Part shown: positions 27,155 to 35,967 of the stretch, one piece after another | Position numbering within the stretch: position 1 is the first letter of the stretch | How the letters are laid out: each line of letters begins with the position of its first letter | Program-made: the position numbers and the translations under genes | From: Saprospiraceae bacterium | GTDB taxonomy: Bacteria; Bacteroidota; Bacteroidia; Chitinophagales; Saprospiraceae | DNA: 64,000 bases | Reading direction: 5' to 3' | Assembly: GCA_013360405.1 (NCBI GenBank) | Contig: JABWBR010000028.1 | Location: 38,615-102,614, forward strand | Notes under the pieces: generated by a model | Told to the model about the DNA's origin: nothing | The model's database searches: none | What the model saw: only the letters and a program-made list of their open reading frames with translations

Positions 27155-27988
27155 ATGCGACTTTTTTTCTTGCTGGCACTCGCCGGCGCCTCCCTTGTAT
27201 TTTCCGGCTGCGAGCGCGATGATGACGATAGCCCAACTGCAATTGTCATTACCCCCGAGGATAATTTGATGATCGAACCTGGCGATACCCTGCAACTGGA
27301 AGCCAGCGAATCTGCAAACTGGTCGGCCACCGCAGGAATCATTGACGATAACGGCATGTACATTGCACCTAACGAACAGGGCAAATTCATCGTCACCGCC
27401 GCTAGCAAAACTGATCCGCAAAATCAGGCGGAACGCACCGTGTTAGTTACCTATCATGCCGAATTGTTTAAAGCCATGCGCAACGGCAATTATGTCATTT
27501 ATTTCCGCCATGCCAATGCAACGGTTGGGATCGACAATTTTAACTCCACTATCCCGGAATGGTGGAAGAGCTGCGATTCTACCATAGCCAGACAATTGTC
27601 GACCGAAGGGCGCCAGCAGGCAACAGAAACCGGTGCGGCCTTCAAAAATATTGGCTTGCCCTTCAGCAAAATTTTGTCCAGCGAATTTTGCCGCTGTATC
27701 CAAACCGCCCAGCGTTTTGATGTCAACCCCGAACTCCCTATCGAAACTTCCCAAGCCCTTACTTACACCGTATACGGCGATGAAAATGGCCGCTACCAGC
27801 GTACCCTTGATCTGATCAATGGTTTGCCTGCCGGCAATGGCGTCGTCTTACTTGCCGCGCATTCTTTCCCAACAGGTAGTCCCGGCCCTGCCTTGCAAAT
27901 GGGTGACGCCGCTATTTATAAACAACAACCCAACGGCGCCGAACAGGTAGCTATCGTGACTGTCGGCGATTGGATAGCACTGAGATGA
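27155..27988 (+). CDS. Lipoprotein with Ig-like and histidine-phosphatase-like domains
   Basis: The 277-residue product has a lipobox near residue 18 ('LVFSGC'), a short beta domain (about 25-105: 'EPGDTLQLEASESANWSA'), then a phosphoglycerate-mutase-like domain with 'YVIYFRHANAT', 'LSTEGRQQATETG', 'SSEFCRCIQTA' and 'LLAAHS'. The classic RHG catalytic motif reads RHA; the phospho-acceptor histidine and downstream arginine and histidine remain. Probably a periplasmic, lipid-anchored phosphatase; substrate unknown. A near-consensus -7 box TATATTTA lies at 27125-27132. Confidence 0.82.
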   Translation: MRLFFLLALAGASLVFSGCERDDDDSPTAIVITPEDNLMIEPGDTLQLEASESANWSATAGIIDDNGMYIAPNEQGKFIVTAASKTDPQNQAERTVLVTYHAELFKAMRNGNYVIYFRHANATVGIDNFNSTIPEWWKSCDSTIARQLSTEGRQQATETGAAFKNIGLPFSKILSSEFCRCIQTAQRFDVNPELPIETSQALTYTVYGDENGRYQRTLDLINGLPAGNGVVLLAAHSFPTGSPGPALQMGDAAIYKQQPNGAEQVAIVTVGDWIALR

Positions 27989-28043
27989 CGCTTCGGGAAC
28001 TTTCCTGGCAGTAAACCCGTTTACATAAGCGTTAATCCAATAT

Positions 28044-28103
28044 TAATTTTGTGATAAATTGAATTGGAAGTAATGCATATGGCAAAATTGCTTGTTAATT
28101 TTG
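28044..28103 (+). promoter_or_regulatory. Two TAATTTTG boxes upstream of the YkuK-like gene
   Basis: TAATTTTG at 28044-28051 and again at 28096-28103 both fit TAnnTTTG. The second would start transcription about 13 nt before ATG 28123. I found no well-spaced -33 TTTG. Confidence 0.4.
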
Positions 28104-28122
28104 TTAAAAATCGGCTTACTGC

Positions 28123-28593
28123 ATGAATTGGAGAAGACTTAACGGACAACGCCTTGAAATGCCGCTCAAAGCTGCAGTAGAAGAGGCAATCATCAGAGAA
28201 ACAGAGCTGGGGTACAAACTTAAGGTATGTATCGGTTCAGATTCTCAGGTGCGTGGCGATATCATAGAGTTTGCCACCGTCGTGGTTTTCCTTCGGGAAA
28301 AGAAAGGGGGCTTTATGTTTATCAGCAACAGCCGCTATGAAAAAGAAATGAGCCTGCGCGAACGAATGATTGCCGAAGTGGCGCGTTCGGTAGAAGTCGC
28401 CTATTCGCTTTGCGACCTGCTCGACTCCTACGACGTGGCCCTGGAAGTCCACGCCGACATAAATACCGACCCTGCATTCCAATCGAACCTGGCACTCAAA
28501 GAAGCAATGGGCTATATCCTCGGAATGGGTTTTGTGTTCAAAGCAAAACCCGATGCCTTTGCCAGCTCTTCTTGTGCGGATAAGGTAGTCTGA
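28123..28593 (+). CDS. YkuK-type RNase H-like protein (DUF458)
   Basis: The 156-residue product fits the YkuK family, which is predicted to have an RNase H-like fold. 'YKLKVCIGSDSQVRGDIIEF' contains the conserved acidic strand, with 'FISNSRYEKEMSLRERMIAE' and 'LEVHADINTDP' carrying further conserved E and D positions. No signal peptide or membrane segment. Role unproven. A hairpin word element follows the stop (28601-28676). Confidence 0.78.
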   Translation: MNWRRLNGQRLEMPLKAAVEEAIIRETELGYKLKVCIGSDSQVRGDIIEFATVVVFLREKKGGFMFISNSRYEKEMSLRERMIAEVARSVEVAYSLCDLLDSYDVALEVHADINTDPAFQSNLALKEAMGYILGMGFVFKAKPDAFASSSCADKVV

Positions 28594-28600
28594 TTGGGCC

Positions 28601-28676
28601 GAGGATTTGAGGAGTGAGGAGTTGAGGATTCGATCATTCCTCAAATCCTCATTCCTCATTCCTCATTCCTCATTCC
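28601..28676. repeat. Word-palindrome element between YkuK-like and M16-like genes
   Basis: GAGGATTTGAGGA (28601-28613) pairs perfectly with TCCTCAAATCCTC (28638-28650). Degenerate GAGGAGTTGAGGA copies lie on the left and four TCATTCC copies with a 7-bp period on the right. No T-tract. Confidence 0.75.
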
Positions 28677-28680
28677 TGTA

Positions 28681-28688
28681 TATCTTTG
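28681..28688 (+). promoter_or_regulatory. -7 box of the M16-like gene
   Basis: TATCTTTG matches TAnnTTTG and lies 41 bp upstream of ATG 28730, directly after the word-palindrome element. A Shine-Dalgarno-like AAAGGAG (28712-28718) precedes the ATG by 11 nt, unusual in this window. Confidence 0.5.
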
Positions 28689-28729
28689 CGCTTCCTTATC
28701 GAAAACAAAAGAAAGGAGTAGTGCAAACT

Positions 28730-30787
28730 ATGAAAAAACAAGTCATCCTTTTTAGCATACTATGTTGGATTACCACCGTAGGGTTGCAAGCCCAGCAAAG
28801 CGAAGCCTACGAGCCCATGCCGCCTTACCAGCGCTTCGATCTGGAAAATGGGCTGAAAGTCATTGTGATTGAAAATCCCGCTTTGCAGGAGGTATACCTG
28901 CAGCTTTTTGTCGACTTGCCGCTAATGGGCGAACGTCAACTGACGGGCATGGCAGAACTAACAGGCAGGCTGCTTATGGCCGGCGCCAAAAATCGCAATG
29001 CCGCTCAAATAGCTGAAACCCTCGATACCACTGATGCTACGCTCTCCTCGGGACGGGACGGATTATTTGGTTCCTGTCCCCCAGACAATATCGGCACTAT
29101 GCTACATATGATGGCTGATATAGTAATCAATCCCTCCTTTCCTGTGCCTGCTTTTGATAGCATTAGACAGACTATGATATCAGACGTGTTATCAAGCCGT
29201 AGTGATCCTACTGCTATCGCCCACAAAGTAGCCGCCGTATTGCGCAATGGAAGCGAACACCCGTATGGCGAGTTGATCACCCCTCAAACCCTGAATAATC
29301 TCACTGCTGCGCGCTGCTCTACGTTTTATTACAATACGTTCAAACCGGAAATGTCCTACCTGGTTGTGGCCGGCGATGTGAATACAGACCAGATTAGGGT
29401 ACTTGCCGGCCAATATTTTGAGCCATGGACAAGAGGTTCCGGGTTGCTCGAATATTTTCCCACACCAGAACCTCCCGCACAAACGAAGATCAGTGTAATA
29501 CACAAAATTGGCATGGCACAAGCTGTGCTGCATCTTTCATCGCCCATATTACTCAATCCGGGTTCTGCCAATTTGCCCAGGATACAAATGCTCAACCAGA
29601 TATTAGGGGGGGAAACTACGGGGCGGCTCTATCAAAAATTACACGACGAGAAAAATTTTGCGTTTCGGGTATTATCGGAGGTGGAAGCAGACCCTCAAAT
29701 TGGCAACTGGCAGCTTCAGGCTACCGTCCGCAGTAATAAGGTAGACAGCTTCTGCATGGTTGCCCTCGAAGAAATCAAGCGTTTGCGTACCGAAAAGATA
29801 CCACAAGCAGAACTTATAAGCGCCCGCCGGCAGTTGCTGGCCGCTTTTGAACAGGATCTGGATAGACCGCAGTCCATGATCAGGTATTATCTGGATTTGG
29901 CACGATACAAACTCCCGACGGATTATGACGTAATCTATCGCAAACAACTCAATGAAGTAACAGCTGATGAATTACAGGAAATAGCGGACAGTTGGCTTAA
30001 ATTCAATCGATTACACATATTGGCCGTGGGCAATAAAAACGAACTGGCGCCTGAGCTCAAGCCGCTGGCGATTGATTCCACCATATATTTTTTTGATAGC
30101 TTTGGCAAACCCGAAGAAGAATTAGCCATCGCGCTGCCACAGGATATAGACCCTGCCGGCGTAATTGACCATTATCTGATTGCTATCGGTGGCAAAGAAA
30201 AACTGGAAGCAGTGAGGGACTTGAGAGTGGTGATGACCACCCACATTCAGGGAATGAGCATGCAAATCGATATGACCCAAAAAGCTCCCGCTAAAATGAA
30301 TATGCGGGTACAAATTGGCGGCAATGTAGTCAACCAAACCATTTTTGACGGTGAAAAGGCGCAGATCAAAGTGATGGGCAAACCCCAGCCGGTAGATTCG
30401 GCCACCTTGGCAGGAATCAAAGAGCAATCCCTATTATTCCCCGAACTGCATTATCTGCAAATGGGTTATTCCCTGCAACTGATTGGCGTAGAAATGCTGG
30501 ATGAGAAGAAAGCTTATGTATTGGACATAACCCGTCCGGGAGGAAAAAAATTTACAAGTTATTTTGATGCGGACACGGGCCTCAAACTGCGTACTATTGC
30601 ACTGCAACCGGGCCCTGCCGGCGAAATTGCCGTGGTTGACGACATATTGAACTACAAAGAAATGGAAGGGATTAAATTTCCGGCACTGAAAAAATCTAGC
30701 GGTATGATGCCCCTTCCACTAGAGATGGAATTGCTCAGCCTGGAGATCAATAAAGGCGTTGACGACTCATTCTTTAAAGTAGAATAA
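28730..30787 (+). CDS. M16-like periplasmic protein lacking HxxEH, with C-terminal LolA-like domain
   Basis: From ATG 28730 the product is 685 residues with a signal peptide ('...TTVGLQAQ'). It has two M16 (insulinase/pitrilysin-type) halves: 'RFDLENGLKVIVIENP' and 'TFKPEMSYLVVAGDVNTDQI', then 'LGGETTGRLYQKLHDEKNFA'. Where active M16 enzymes have HxxEH, this one reads 'GMAELTGRLLMAG', so the zinc site is absent; such subunits normally pair with an active partner, which is not in the window. The last 220 residues ('VIDHYLIAIGGKEKLEAV...') resemble an outer-membrane lipoprotein-sorting (LolA-like) beta domain. The in-frame extension to 28607 crosses the repeat and promoter and is rejected. Confidence 0.85.
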   Translation: MKKQVILFSILCWITTVGLQAQQSEAYEPMPPYQRFDLENGLKVIVIENPALQEVYLQLFVDLPLMGERQLTGMAELTGRLLMAGAKNRNAAQIAETLDTTDATLSSGRDGLFGSCPPDNIGTMLHMMADIVINPSFPVPAFDSIRQTMISDVLSSRSDPTAIAHKVAAVLRNGSEHPYGELITPQTLNNLTAARCSTFYYNTFKPEMSYLVVAGDVNTDQIRVLAGQYFEPWTRGSGLLEYFPTPEPPAQTKISVIHKIGMAQAVLHLSSPILLNPGSANLPRIQMLNQILGGETTGRLYQKLHDEKNFAFRVLSEVEADPQIGNWQLQATVRSNKVDSFCMVALEEIKRLRTEKIPQAELISARRQLLAAFEQDLDRPQSMIRYYLDLARYKLPTDYDVIYRKQLNEVTADELQEIADSWLKFNRLHILAVGNKNELAPELKPLAIDSTIYFFDSFGKPEEELAIALPQDIDPAGVIDHYLIAIGGKEKLEAVRDLRVVMTTHIQGMSMQIDMTQKAPAKMNMRVQIGGNVVNQTIFDGEKAQIKVMGKPQPVDSATLAGIKEQSLLFPELHYLQMGYSLQLIGVEMLDEKKAYVLDITRPGGKKFTSYFDADTGLKLRTIALQPGPAGEIAVVDDILNYKEMEGIKFPALKKSSGMMPLPLEMELLSLEINKGVDDSFFKVE

Positions 30788-30848
30788 AGCGGGTCTTTTA
30801 CAACTTCTTACTAAACTTGTGCATCTTTGTAAGCGCGTAAATTAGCCT

Positions 30849-31337
30849 ATGGTTCAAATTTTTGTAACTGGCGGTACCTTTGACAAAAAATACAATTACA
30901 TCAACGGCGAATTGTATTTCAAAGATACGCACTTGCCCCAAATGCTCGATTTGGGCAGGTGTACACTAGATATCGATGTGAAAACGTTGATGATGGTTGA
31001 CAGCCTCGAAATGACCGATGCCGACCGGGAGATCATTGTACATAATTGCCGCCGGTCGACATACGACAACATCCTCATCACCCACGGCACCGACCGTATC
31101 GTAGAAACGGCAAAGTACCTGGCAGAGACACAAATTGAAGGCAAAACAATTGTGCTGACGGGCGCTATGGTGCCTTATGCCTTCGGCACTTCTTCTGATG
31201 GGTTTTTTAATTTAGGCAGCGCGCTCGCTTTTGCGCAAACACTCCCCCCGGGCGTGTATGTGGTTATGAACGGCCGCTACTTCCATTGGAATAATGTGCA
31301 AAAGAACAAGAAAACAGGCTTTTTTGAAGAGCTTTGA
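30849..31337 (+). CDS. Short asparaginase-domain protein
   Basis: The 162 residues correspond only to the N-terminal domain of type I/II asparaginases. 'IFVTGGTFDKKYN' carries the first catalytic threonine, 'ILITHGTDRIVETAKYL' the second threonine and aspartate, and 'KTIVLTGAMVPYAFGTSSDG' the lysine-equivalent region and dimer loop. Full enzymes are about 330 residues, so the C-terminal domain is missing; the frame is intact and stops cleanly. Similar short proteins occur in other bacteria. Activity is uncertain. Confidence 0.82.
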   Translation: MVQIFVTGGTFDKKYNYINGELYFKDTHLPQMLDLGRCTLDIDVKTLMMVDSLEMTDADREIIVHNCRRSTYDNILITHGTDRIVETAKYLAETQIEGKTIVLTGAMVPYAFGTSSDGFFNLGSALAFAQTLPPGVYVVMNGRYFHWNNVQKNKKTGFFEEL

Positions 31338-31386
31338 AGCTATATTTTGCTAATATTGCAACATCACAAGTATATCCAATCGCATT

Positions 31387-33003
31387 ATGAAAAAGAATAC
31401 ACAATGGCTTGCAGGCCTCTTTTTTTGTATAAGTTTTATTTCTTCGGTATCGGCTCAAAAGGATTTTTACGACACAAATACGATCCAGGAGGTCCGCATT
31501 ACCTTTGAACAGAAGAACTGGCGTTATATGCTGGATTCTCTGCGCTACAATGGCGATGCACTGCTTAAAGGCAGGGTTGAGATTAACGGTCAGCGCTTTG
31601 ATGCCGCCGGAATCCGCTATCGCGACGGCAAAGCTTTTACGCCGGGTGGACGCCGCAATGGCTTATTCGTATCGCTAAATTATATGAACGATAGCCAGAA
31701 CTACCAGGGGTATACCGACCTGGATCTCTCCAGCGCCCTGCGCGACCCCAGTATGGTGAGAGAAGTGCTTGGCTATGAAATTGCCCGCCATTATGTGCCT
31801 GCGCCCAAAGCAAACTATGCCAAAGTGACGATCAACGGCGAATACTACGGCCTTTTTGTCAATGTGGAAACGGTCACCGATGCCTTTTTGACCCACCATT
31901 TCGGCACTTCGCAAGGCAGTTTGTTTAAAAGCGATCCCAATACGGTTGAACAGGCGCCCGATGGCTGTAAAGCCAAGGCATATGCTTCGCTGCAGTATGA
32001 CAAAGACCCCGCCTGTTTTAAATTTCACTTCAAAGGCTCAGATAATGCCGATTGGCGTGAATTAGTTGAATTATCCCGCGTACTTGATGAGTCGCCTGAG
32101 GAGATCGACCGCGTGTTAGACGTAGACCGCACGTTGTGGATGCTGGCATTCAACAACTTGCTGGTCAATTTGAGTAGCTATACCGGACAATATAGCCCCC
32201 ATTACTATTTGTACAACGATGGCAAAGGCAGGTTCGTACCTGTTATTTTTGACCTCAACCTTGCAATCGGGAGTTTTAAAAATACGGGCGCCGGTTCTGA
32301 CCTTAGTACAAATGAACTGCTCGAACTACCCGTACTGCTCCATGCCGATGACGTAACCAAACCCTTGATCAGCATGCTGCTGACCAATGAATTGCATAGA
32401 AAGCAATATCTATCGCATATGCGCACGATCATGGCTGAATTTTTCAGCAGCGGACGTTTCGAACAGAGAGCCAGGGAATTGCAAAGCCTCATCAGCGACG
32501 CATTTTCAAAAGATAGCAACCGCTACTACCCGGTAGAAGATTTTAATCGCAGCCTGCTGGAAACTATCGGTACGCGCAGCAATATTCCGGGTATTGTTGA
32601 TTTTATGCAAAAAAGGTTGGCCTATCTCGAACAGGATGAGTCTTTTAAAGTAGTTCCACCCGCAATCACTGACGTGAAAGTCACCCACCGGGAACGTTTT
32701 TCTACCCAGCAGGTCACAGATTTCAAAATTCAGGCCAAAGTGGAAAAATACGCCAAAAATGTGCGTCTCTTTTACCGGTTTGAAAGTAGCCAGGATTTTG
32801 CCGAGTCGCCAATGCACGACGACAGCCGGCACCATGACCAGGAGGCCAACGATGGAATCTATGGCGTAGTGATACAACCCGCATCGGGTTCTACCCGCAT
32901 CGAGTATTACATCATGGCCGAAAATGCGAAAGCAGTTAACTACGAACCTTTGCGTTATACTTATGACCGGCATAGCGCTACTTTGTCAGAAATAAATCAA
33001 TAA
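31387..33003 (+). CDS. Secreted CotH kinase family protein, paralogue 1
   Basis: The 538-residue product has a signal peptide (ending 'SSVSAQ') and a CotH-type atypical kinase domain: 'DTNTIQEVRITFEQKNW', 'GIRYRDGKAF', 'LGYEIARHYVPAPKANYAKV', 'INGEYYGLFVNVETV' and the metal-binding acidic strand 'FVPVIFDLNLAIG'. A C-terminal beta domain (about 420-520) has 'RLFYRF' and 'IEYYIMAENAKA'. CotH proteins of Bacillus spores phosphorylate coat proteins; targets in Bacteroidota are unknown. A second paralogue follows 61 bp later, with a 10-bp hairpin in the gap. Confidence 0.9.
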   Translation: MKKNTQWLAGLFFCISFISSVSAQKDFYDTNTIQEVRITFEQKNWRYMLDSLRYNGDALLKGRVEINGQRFDAAGIRYRDGKAFTPGGRRNGLFVSLNYMNDSQNYQGYTDLDLSSALRDPSMVREVLGYEIARHYVPAPKANYAKVTINGEYYGLFVNVETVTDAFLTHHFGTSQGSLFKSDPNTVEQAPDGCKAKAYASLQYDKDPACFKFHFKGSDNADWRELVELSRVLDESPEEIDRVLDVDRTLWMLAFNNLLVNLSSYTGQYSPHYYLYNDGKGRFVPVIFDLNLAIGSFKNTGAGSDLSTNELLELPVLLHADDVTKPLISMLLTNELHRKQYLSHMRTIMAEFFSSGRFEQRARELQSLISDAFSKDSNRYYPVEDFNRSLLETIGTRSNIPGIVDFMQKRLAYLEQDESFKVVPPAITDVKVTHRERFSTQQVTDFKIQAKVEKYAKNVRLFYRFESSQDFAESPMHDDSRHHDQEANDGIYGVVIQPASGSTRIEYYIMAENAKAVNYEPLRYTYDRHSATLSEINQ

Positions 33004-33011
33004 AAGCAAAT

Positions 33012-33036
33012 CGGCATCCTGCCCGCCAGGATGCCG
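33012..33036. terminator. Perfect 10-bp intercistronic hairpin between CotH paralogues
   Basis: CGGCATCCTG (33012-33021) pairs with CAGGATGCCG (33027-33036) around a 5-nt loop CCCGC, starting 8 bp after the first stop codon. There is no T-tract, so it may stabilise or process the message rather than end it. Confidence 0.6.
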
Positions 33037-33064
33037 TCATCATAACGCTGTCAATCAATTGACC

Positions 33065-34744
33065 ATGAGGAAAATAGTTTTTATTTTCGCCTGCTTGTTG
33101 CTCATTGTACAAGTAGCGGCTGCCCAGAATAAACCCAAGGCTAAAACACCTGCAAAGCCGAAAACTTCGGCGAAAGCCCCCACGAAAGCTCCCGCGCAAA
33201 CGGCGAATACGAACCAGGATTTGTACAAACTCGATAATATCCTCGAGGTAAAGATAACTTTCAAGGAGAGCAACTGGGATTCTCTTCTCAATTCATTTAA
33301 ACAAGAGGGCTACGAAGAAAAACGCCTGGTAGGCGATGTAGTAGTCAATGGTGTGACTTATGCGAAAGTCGGCATTCGTTATAAGGGCAGCAGCTCTTTT
33401 TTTAATGTGGCAAAAATAGGCGCCTCTAAGCTTCCGCTTAATGTTAAGGTTGATCATATTAACAAAAAACAAGTGCTGCCGGGTGGCTTTACTACCCTCA
33501 AACTCTCTAATGTTTTTCGCGATCCCAGTTTCCTTCGCGAAGTGATGGCCTATGAAATTGCTCGCAAATATATGCCCTCGCCAAGGGCTAATTTTGCAAA
33601 AGTATATGTCAATAACGAATACCTGGGCCTCTATAACTGCACGGAATCCGTGGACGAAAAGTTCATAAAAACCTATTTTGGTAGCAATACCGGACCCTTA
33701 ATTAAATGCGACCCCGATTACAACGGCAAAAAAATTGAAACCTGCCCACCTACCGATAAAGCTTCGCTCGTCTATTTTGGAGAGGATTCGCTTTGTTATA
33801 TGAACCTGTATGAACTGGAAAAAGGAACTAACTGGAAAGACCTGATCAGTCTGATTCAGGTGATTAATAAGGCGCCCCAACAACTCGATTCGATTTTTGA
33901 TGTAGACCAGGCACTCTGGATGATCGCTTTCAATAATGTGCTGGTGAATCTCGATAGTTATATCGGCAGGCTGAGCCATAATTACTACCTGTACCGGGAC
34001 ACATTTGGTATTTACCACCCTGTTATCTGGGATATGAATATGTGTTTCGGCGGGTTTCGATATCCCGACGACGGGCCGGCGCTGTCAACCGAAAAGATGC
34101 AGCAACTCAGCCCTATGTTGCATTACGATAACGAACGCAAGCCATTGATTAAACGCCTGTTGGCAAATCCGCTTTACCGGAAGATATACCTGGCCCACGT
34201 ACGCACGATTATTGCCGAAAACTTCTCAAACGGACTTTATATTGAACGGGCGGAAGCTATCCAAAAGCTCATTAAACCGCTGGTTGAAAAAGATGCGAAT
34301 AAATTATATGCCACCGAAAGCTTTGGCCAGAACCTCTATCAGACGGTCAAGGTGGATAATTCCAGCGTAGTGGGTATTGTCGAATTGATGAGCGAACGCG
34401 TCAATTATCTGCTCAACCACCCGGCTCTGAAAGGTACACCCCCGGCAATCTCTAATGTACAACACGCCGTACAGCCTAACGGCGCTTCTATTTCAGCTAA
34501 AGTTGCCGGTGCGAAGCAAGTTTGGTTGTTTTATCGAAATGCCAAGTTCGAACCATTCCAACGCATACAAATGACGGCTGACAGCCCGAGCGAAGGCGAT
34601 GCAGATGCAGAGATAGGACTTGCCAACTGGAGCGCTACGGTGCAAAAGTCTAAAGGCCTGCAATACTACCTGGTGGCAGAAGGCGAAAAACACGCCTCGC
34701 TATCGCCGGAAAGAGCCGCTAAAGAATTTCACCAGATCAAATAG
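33065..34744 (+). CDS. Secreted CotH kinase family protein, paralogue 2
   Basis: The start ATG 33065 gives a signal peptide ending 'VQVAAAQ', then a lysine/alanine/proline/threonine-rich linker (about 22-55: repeated K-T-P/A-K patterns). The CotH kinase domain follows: 'LDNILEVKITFKESNW', 'GIRYKGSSSF', 'MAYEIARKYMPSPRANFAKV', 'VNNEYLGLYNCTESV' and 'YHPVIWDMNMCFGGF'. The C-terminal beta domain includes 'VWLFYRNAKFEPFQ' and 'LQYYLVAEGEKHA'. It is clearly a diverged duplicate of the preceding gene. sbcD starts 5 bp after its stop. Confidence 0.9.
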   Translation: MRKIVFIFACLLLIVQVAAAQNKPKAKTPAKPKTSAKAPTKAPAQTANTNQDLYKLDNILEVKITFKESNWDSLLNSFKQEGYEEKRLVGDVVVNGVTYAKVGIRYKGSSSFFNVAKIGASKLPLNVKVDHINKKQVLPGGFTTLKLSNVFRDPSFLREVMAYEIARKYMPSPRANFAKVYVNNEYLGLYNCTESVDEKFIKTYFGSNTGPLIKCDPDYNGKKIETCPPTDKASLVYFGEDSLCYMNLYELEKGTNWKDLISLIQVINKAPQQLDSIFDVDQALWMIAFNNVLVNLDSYIGRLSHNYYLYRDTFGIYHPVIWDMNMCFGGFRYPDDGPALSTEKMQQLSPMLHYDNERKPLIKRLLANPLYRKIYLAHVRTIIAENFSNGLYIERAEAIQKLIKPLVEKDANKLYATESFGQNLYQTVKVDNSSVVGIVELMSERVNYLLNHPALKGTPPAISNVQHAVQPNGASISAKVAGAKQVWLFYRNAKFEPFQRIQMTADSPSEGDADAEIGLANWSATVQKSKGLQYYLVAEGEKHASLSPERAAKEFHQIK

Positions 34745-34749
34745 CCGGG

Positions 34750-35967
34750 ATGCGCATCCTGCATACTTCCGATTGGCACCTCGGCCAGAAATTGCTCAAC
34801 TTCGACAGAGAGGAGGAGCATACCCTGGCACTTGACTGGCTTGCCAACGAAGTGCGGGAGAAACAAATTGATATTTTACTCGTCGCCGGCGATATTTTTG
34901 ATATCGGCAACCCGCCTAATTACGCCCGGAAGCGGTATTACAGCTTTTTGGCGCAGCTCATCGGCTCGCCTTGCCGGCATGTGGTGATTACCGCCGGCAA
35001 CCACGATTCGCCGCCCATGCTCGACGCCCCCCGCGAATTGCTTGAAGCCTTGCATATCCATGTGGTGAGTGCCGCCCCCGAAAATCTGGCCGACGAGTTG
35101 CTTATCCTGAATGGCTCTGATGGCCGCCCCGAAGCCGTGGTGGCCGCCGTGCCTTTTCTGCGCGATCGCGACCTGCGGCTCAGCGAAGCTGGTGAAAGCG
35201 GCTACGACCGGATCGCCGCAGTAAGCAAAGGCATGAAAGTCCATTTTGAGGCGGTGGCCGCCTTGGCCGCTCCCTACCGCCACCTCGATATCCCTTTTGT
35301 TGCCATGGGGCATATGTACGCCAGCGGCGCTACCGCCTCCGACCCGCAAAACAATATCTATATAGGTCATGTAGAAAATATGGCGGCAGAAGATTTTCCC
35401 GGCATTTTTGATTATGTGGCCCTGGGCCACCTGCACCGGGCCCAACAGGTGGGGCGTAAGCGGCACGTATACTATTCCGGTTCGCTTATACCACTGAGTT
35501 TTAACGAGATGGCCGACGATAAAAGCGTTTATATTATCAATGCCGAAGGACGAGCCATAGAATCCGTTCAAGCTATACCTGTACCCACTTTCCGCCGGCT
35601 GAAAACTATTGAAGGAAATATCGATGAGGTGAAGGATGCCCTGACCGCTTTTCAAGCTAAAAAACGAGAAGTACTAAGGCCTTGGGTAGAATTGGTGGTG
35701 CATACCGATAAGTTGATCCCCCAACTCGACCTGCAACTTCACGCTTTCGCGAAAGATATGCCGCTTGATATCCTGAAGATTAAGCTGTATCGCCAATATC
35801 AGTCCCTCGATGCTCAATTGGCAGATGAACAAGCCGATCTCAGCGAGATGGAGGTGTTAGAGGTCTTCCAGCGCAAATGCGAAAGCCATGGAGCCCCTCC
35901 CGAAGAACTAGAAGAGCTGACGAAAACTTTCCTGGAATTGCAAACCTGGATGTTGGACCGGGTTTAG
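34750..35967 (+). CDS. sbcD: Exonuclease subunit SbcD (Mre11-like)
   Basis: SbcD is the metallophosphoesterase nuclease that, with the SMC-like ATPase SbcC, cleaves DNA hairpins and processes ends. The 405 residues show 'ILHTSDWHLGQKL', 'LLVAGDIFDIGNPPN', 'VVITAGNHDSPPML', 'FVAMGHMYASG' and 'VALGHLHRAQQVG', covering the phosphodiesterase motifs, plus a C-terminal capping domain. It abuts the CotH pair (5-bp gap). No sbcC follows: the next gene converges and overlaps its stop by 4 bp (TTAG, 35964-35967). Confidence 0.95.
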   Translation: MRILHTSDWHLGQKLLNFDREEEHTLALDWLANEVREKQIDILLVAGDIFDIGNPPNYARKRYYSFLAQLIGSPCRHVVITAGNHDSPPMLDAPRELLEALHIHVVSAAPENLADELLILNGSDGRPEAVVAAVPFLRDRDLRLSEAGESGYDRIAAVSKGMKVHFEAVAALAAPYRHLDIPFVAMGHMYASGATASDPQNNIYIGHVENMAAEDFPGIFDYVALGHLHRAQQVGRKRHVYYSGSLIPLSFNEMADDKSVYIINAEGRAIESVQAIPVPTFRRLKTIEGNIDEVKDALTAFQAKKREVLRPWVELVVHTDKLIPQLDLQLHAFAKDMPLDILKIKLYRQYQSLDAQLADEQADLSEMEVLEVFQRKCESHGAPPEELEELTKTFLELQTWMLDRV

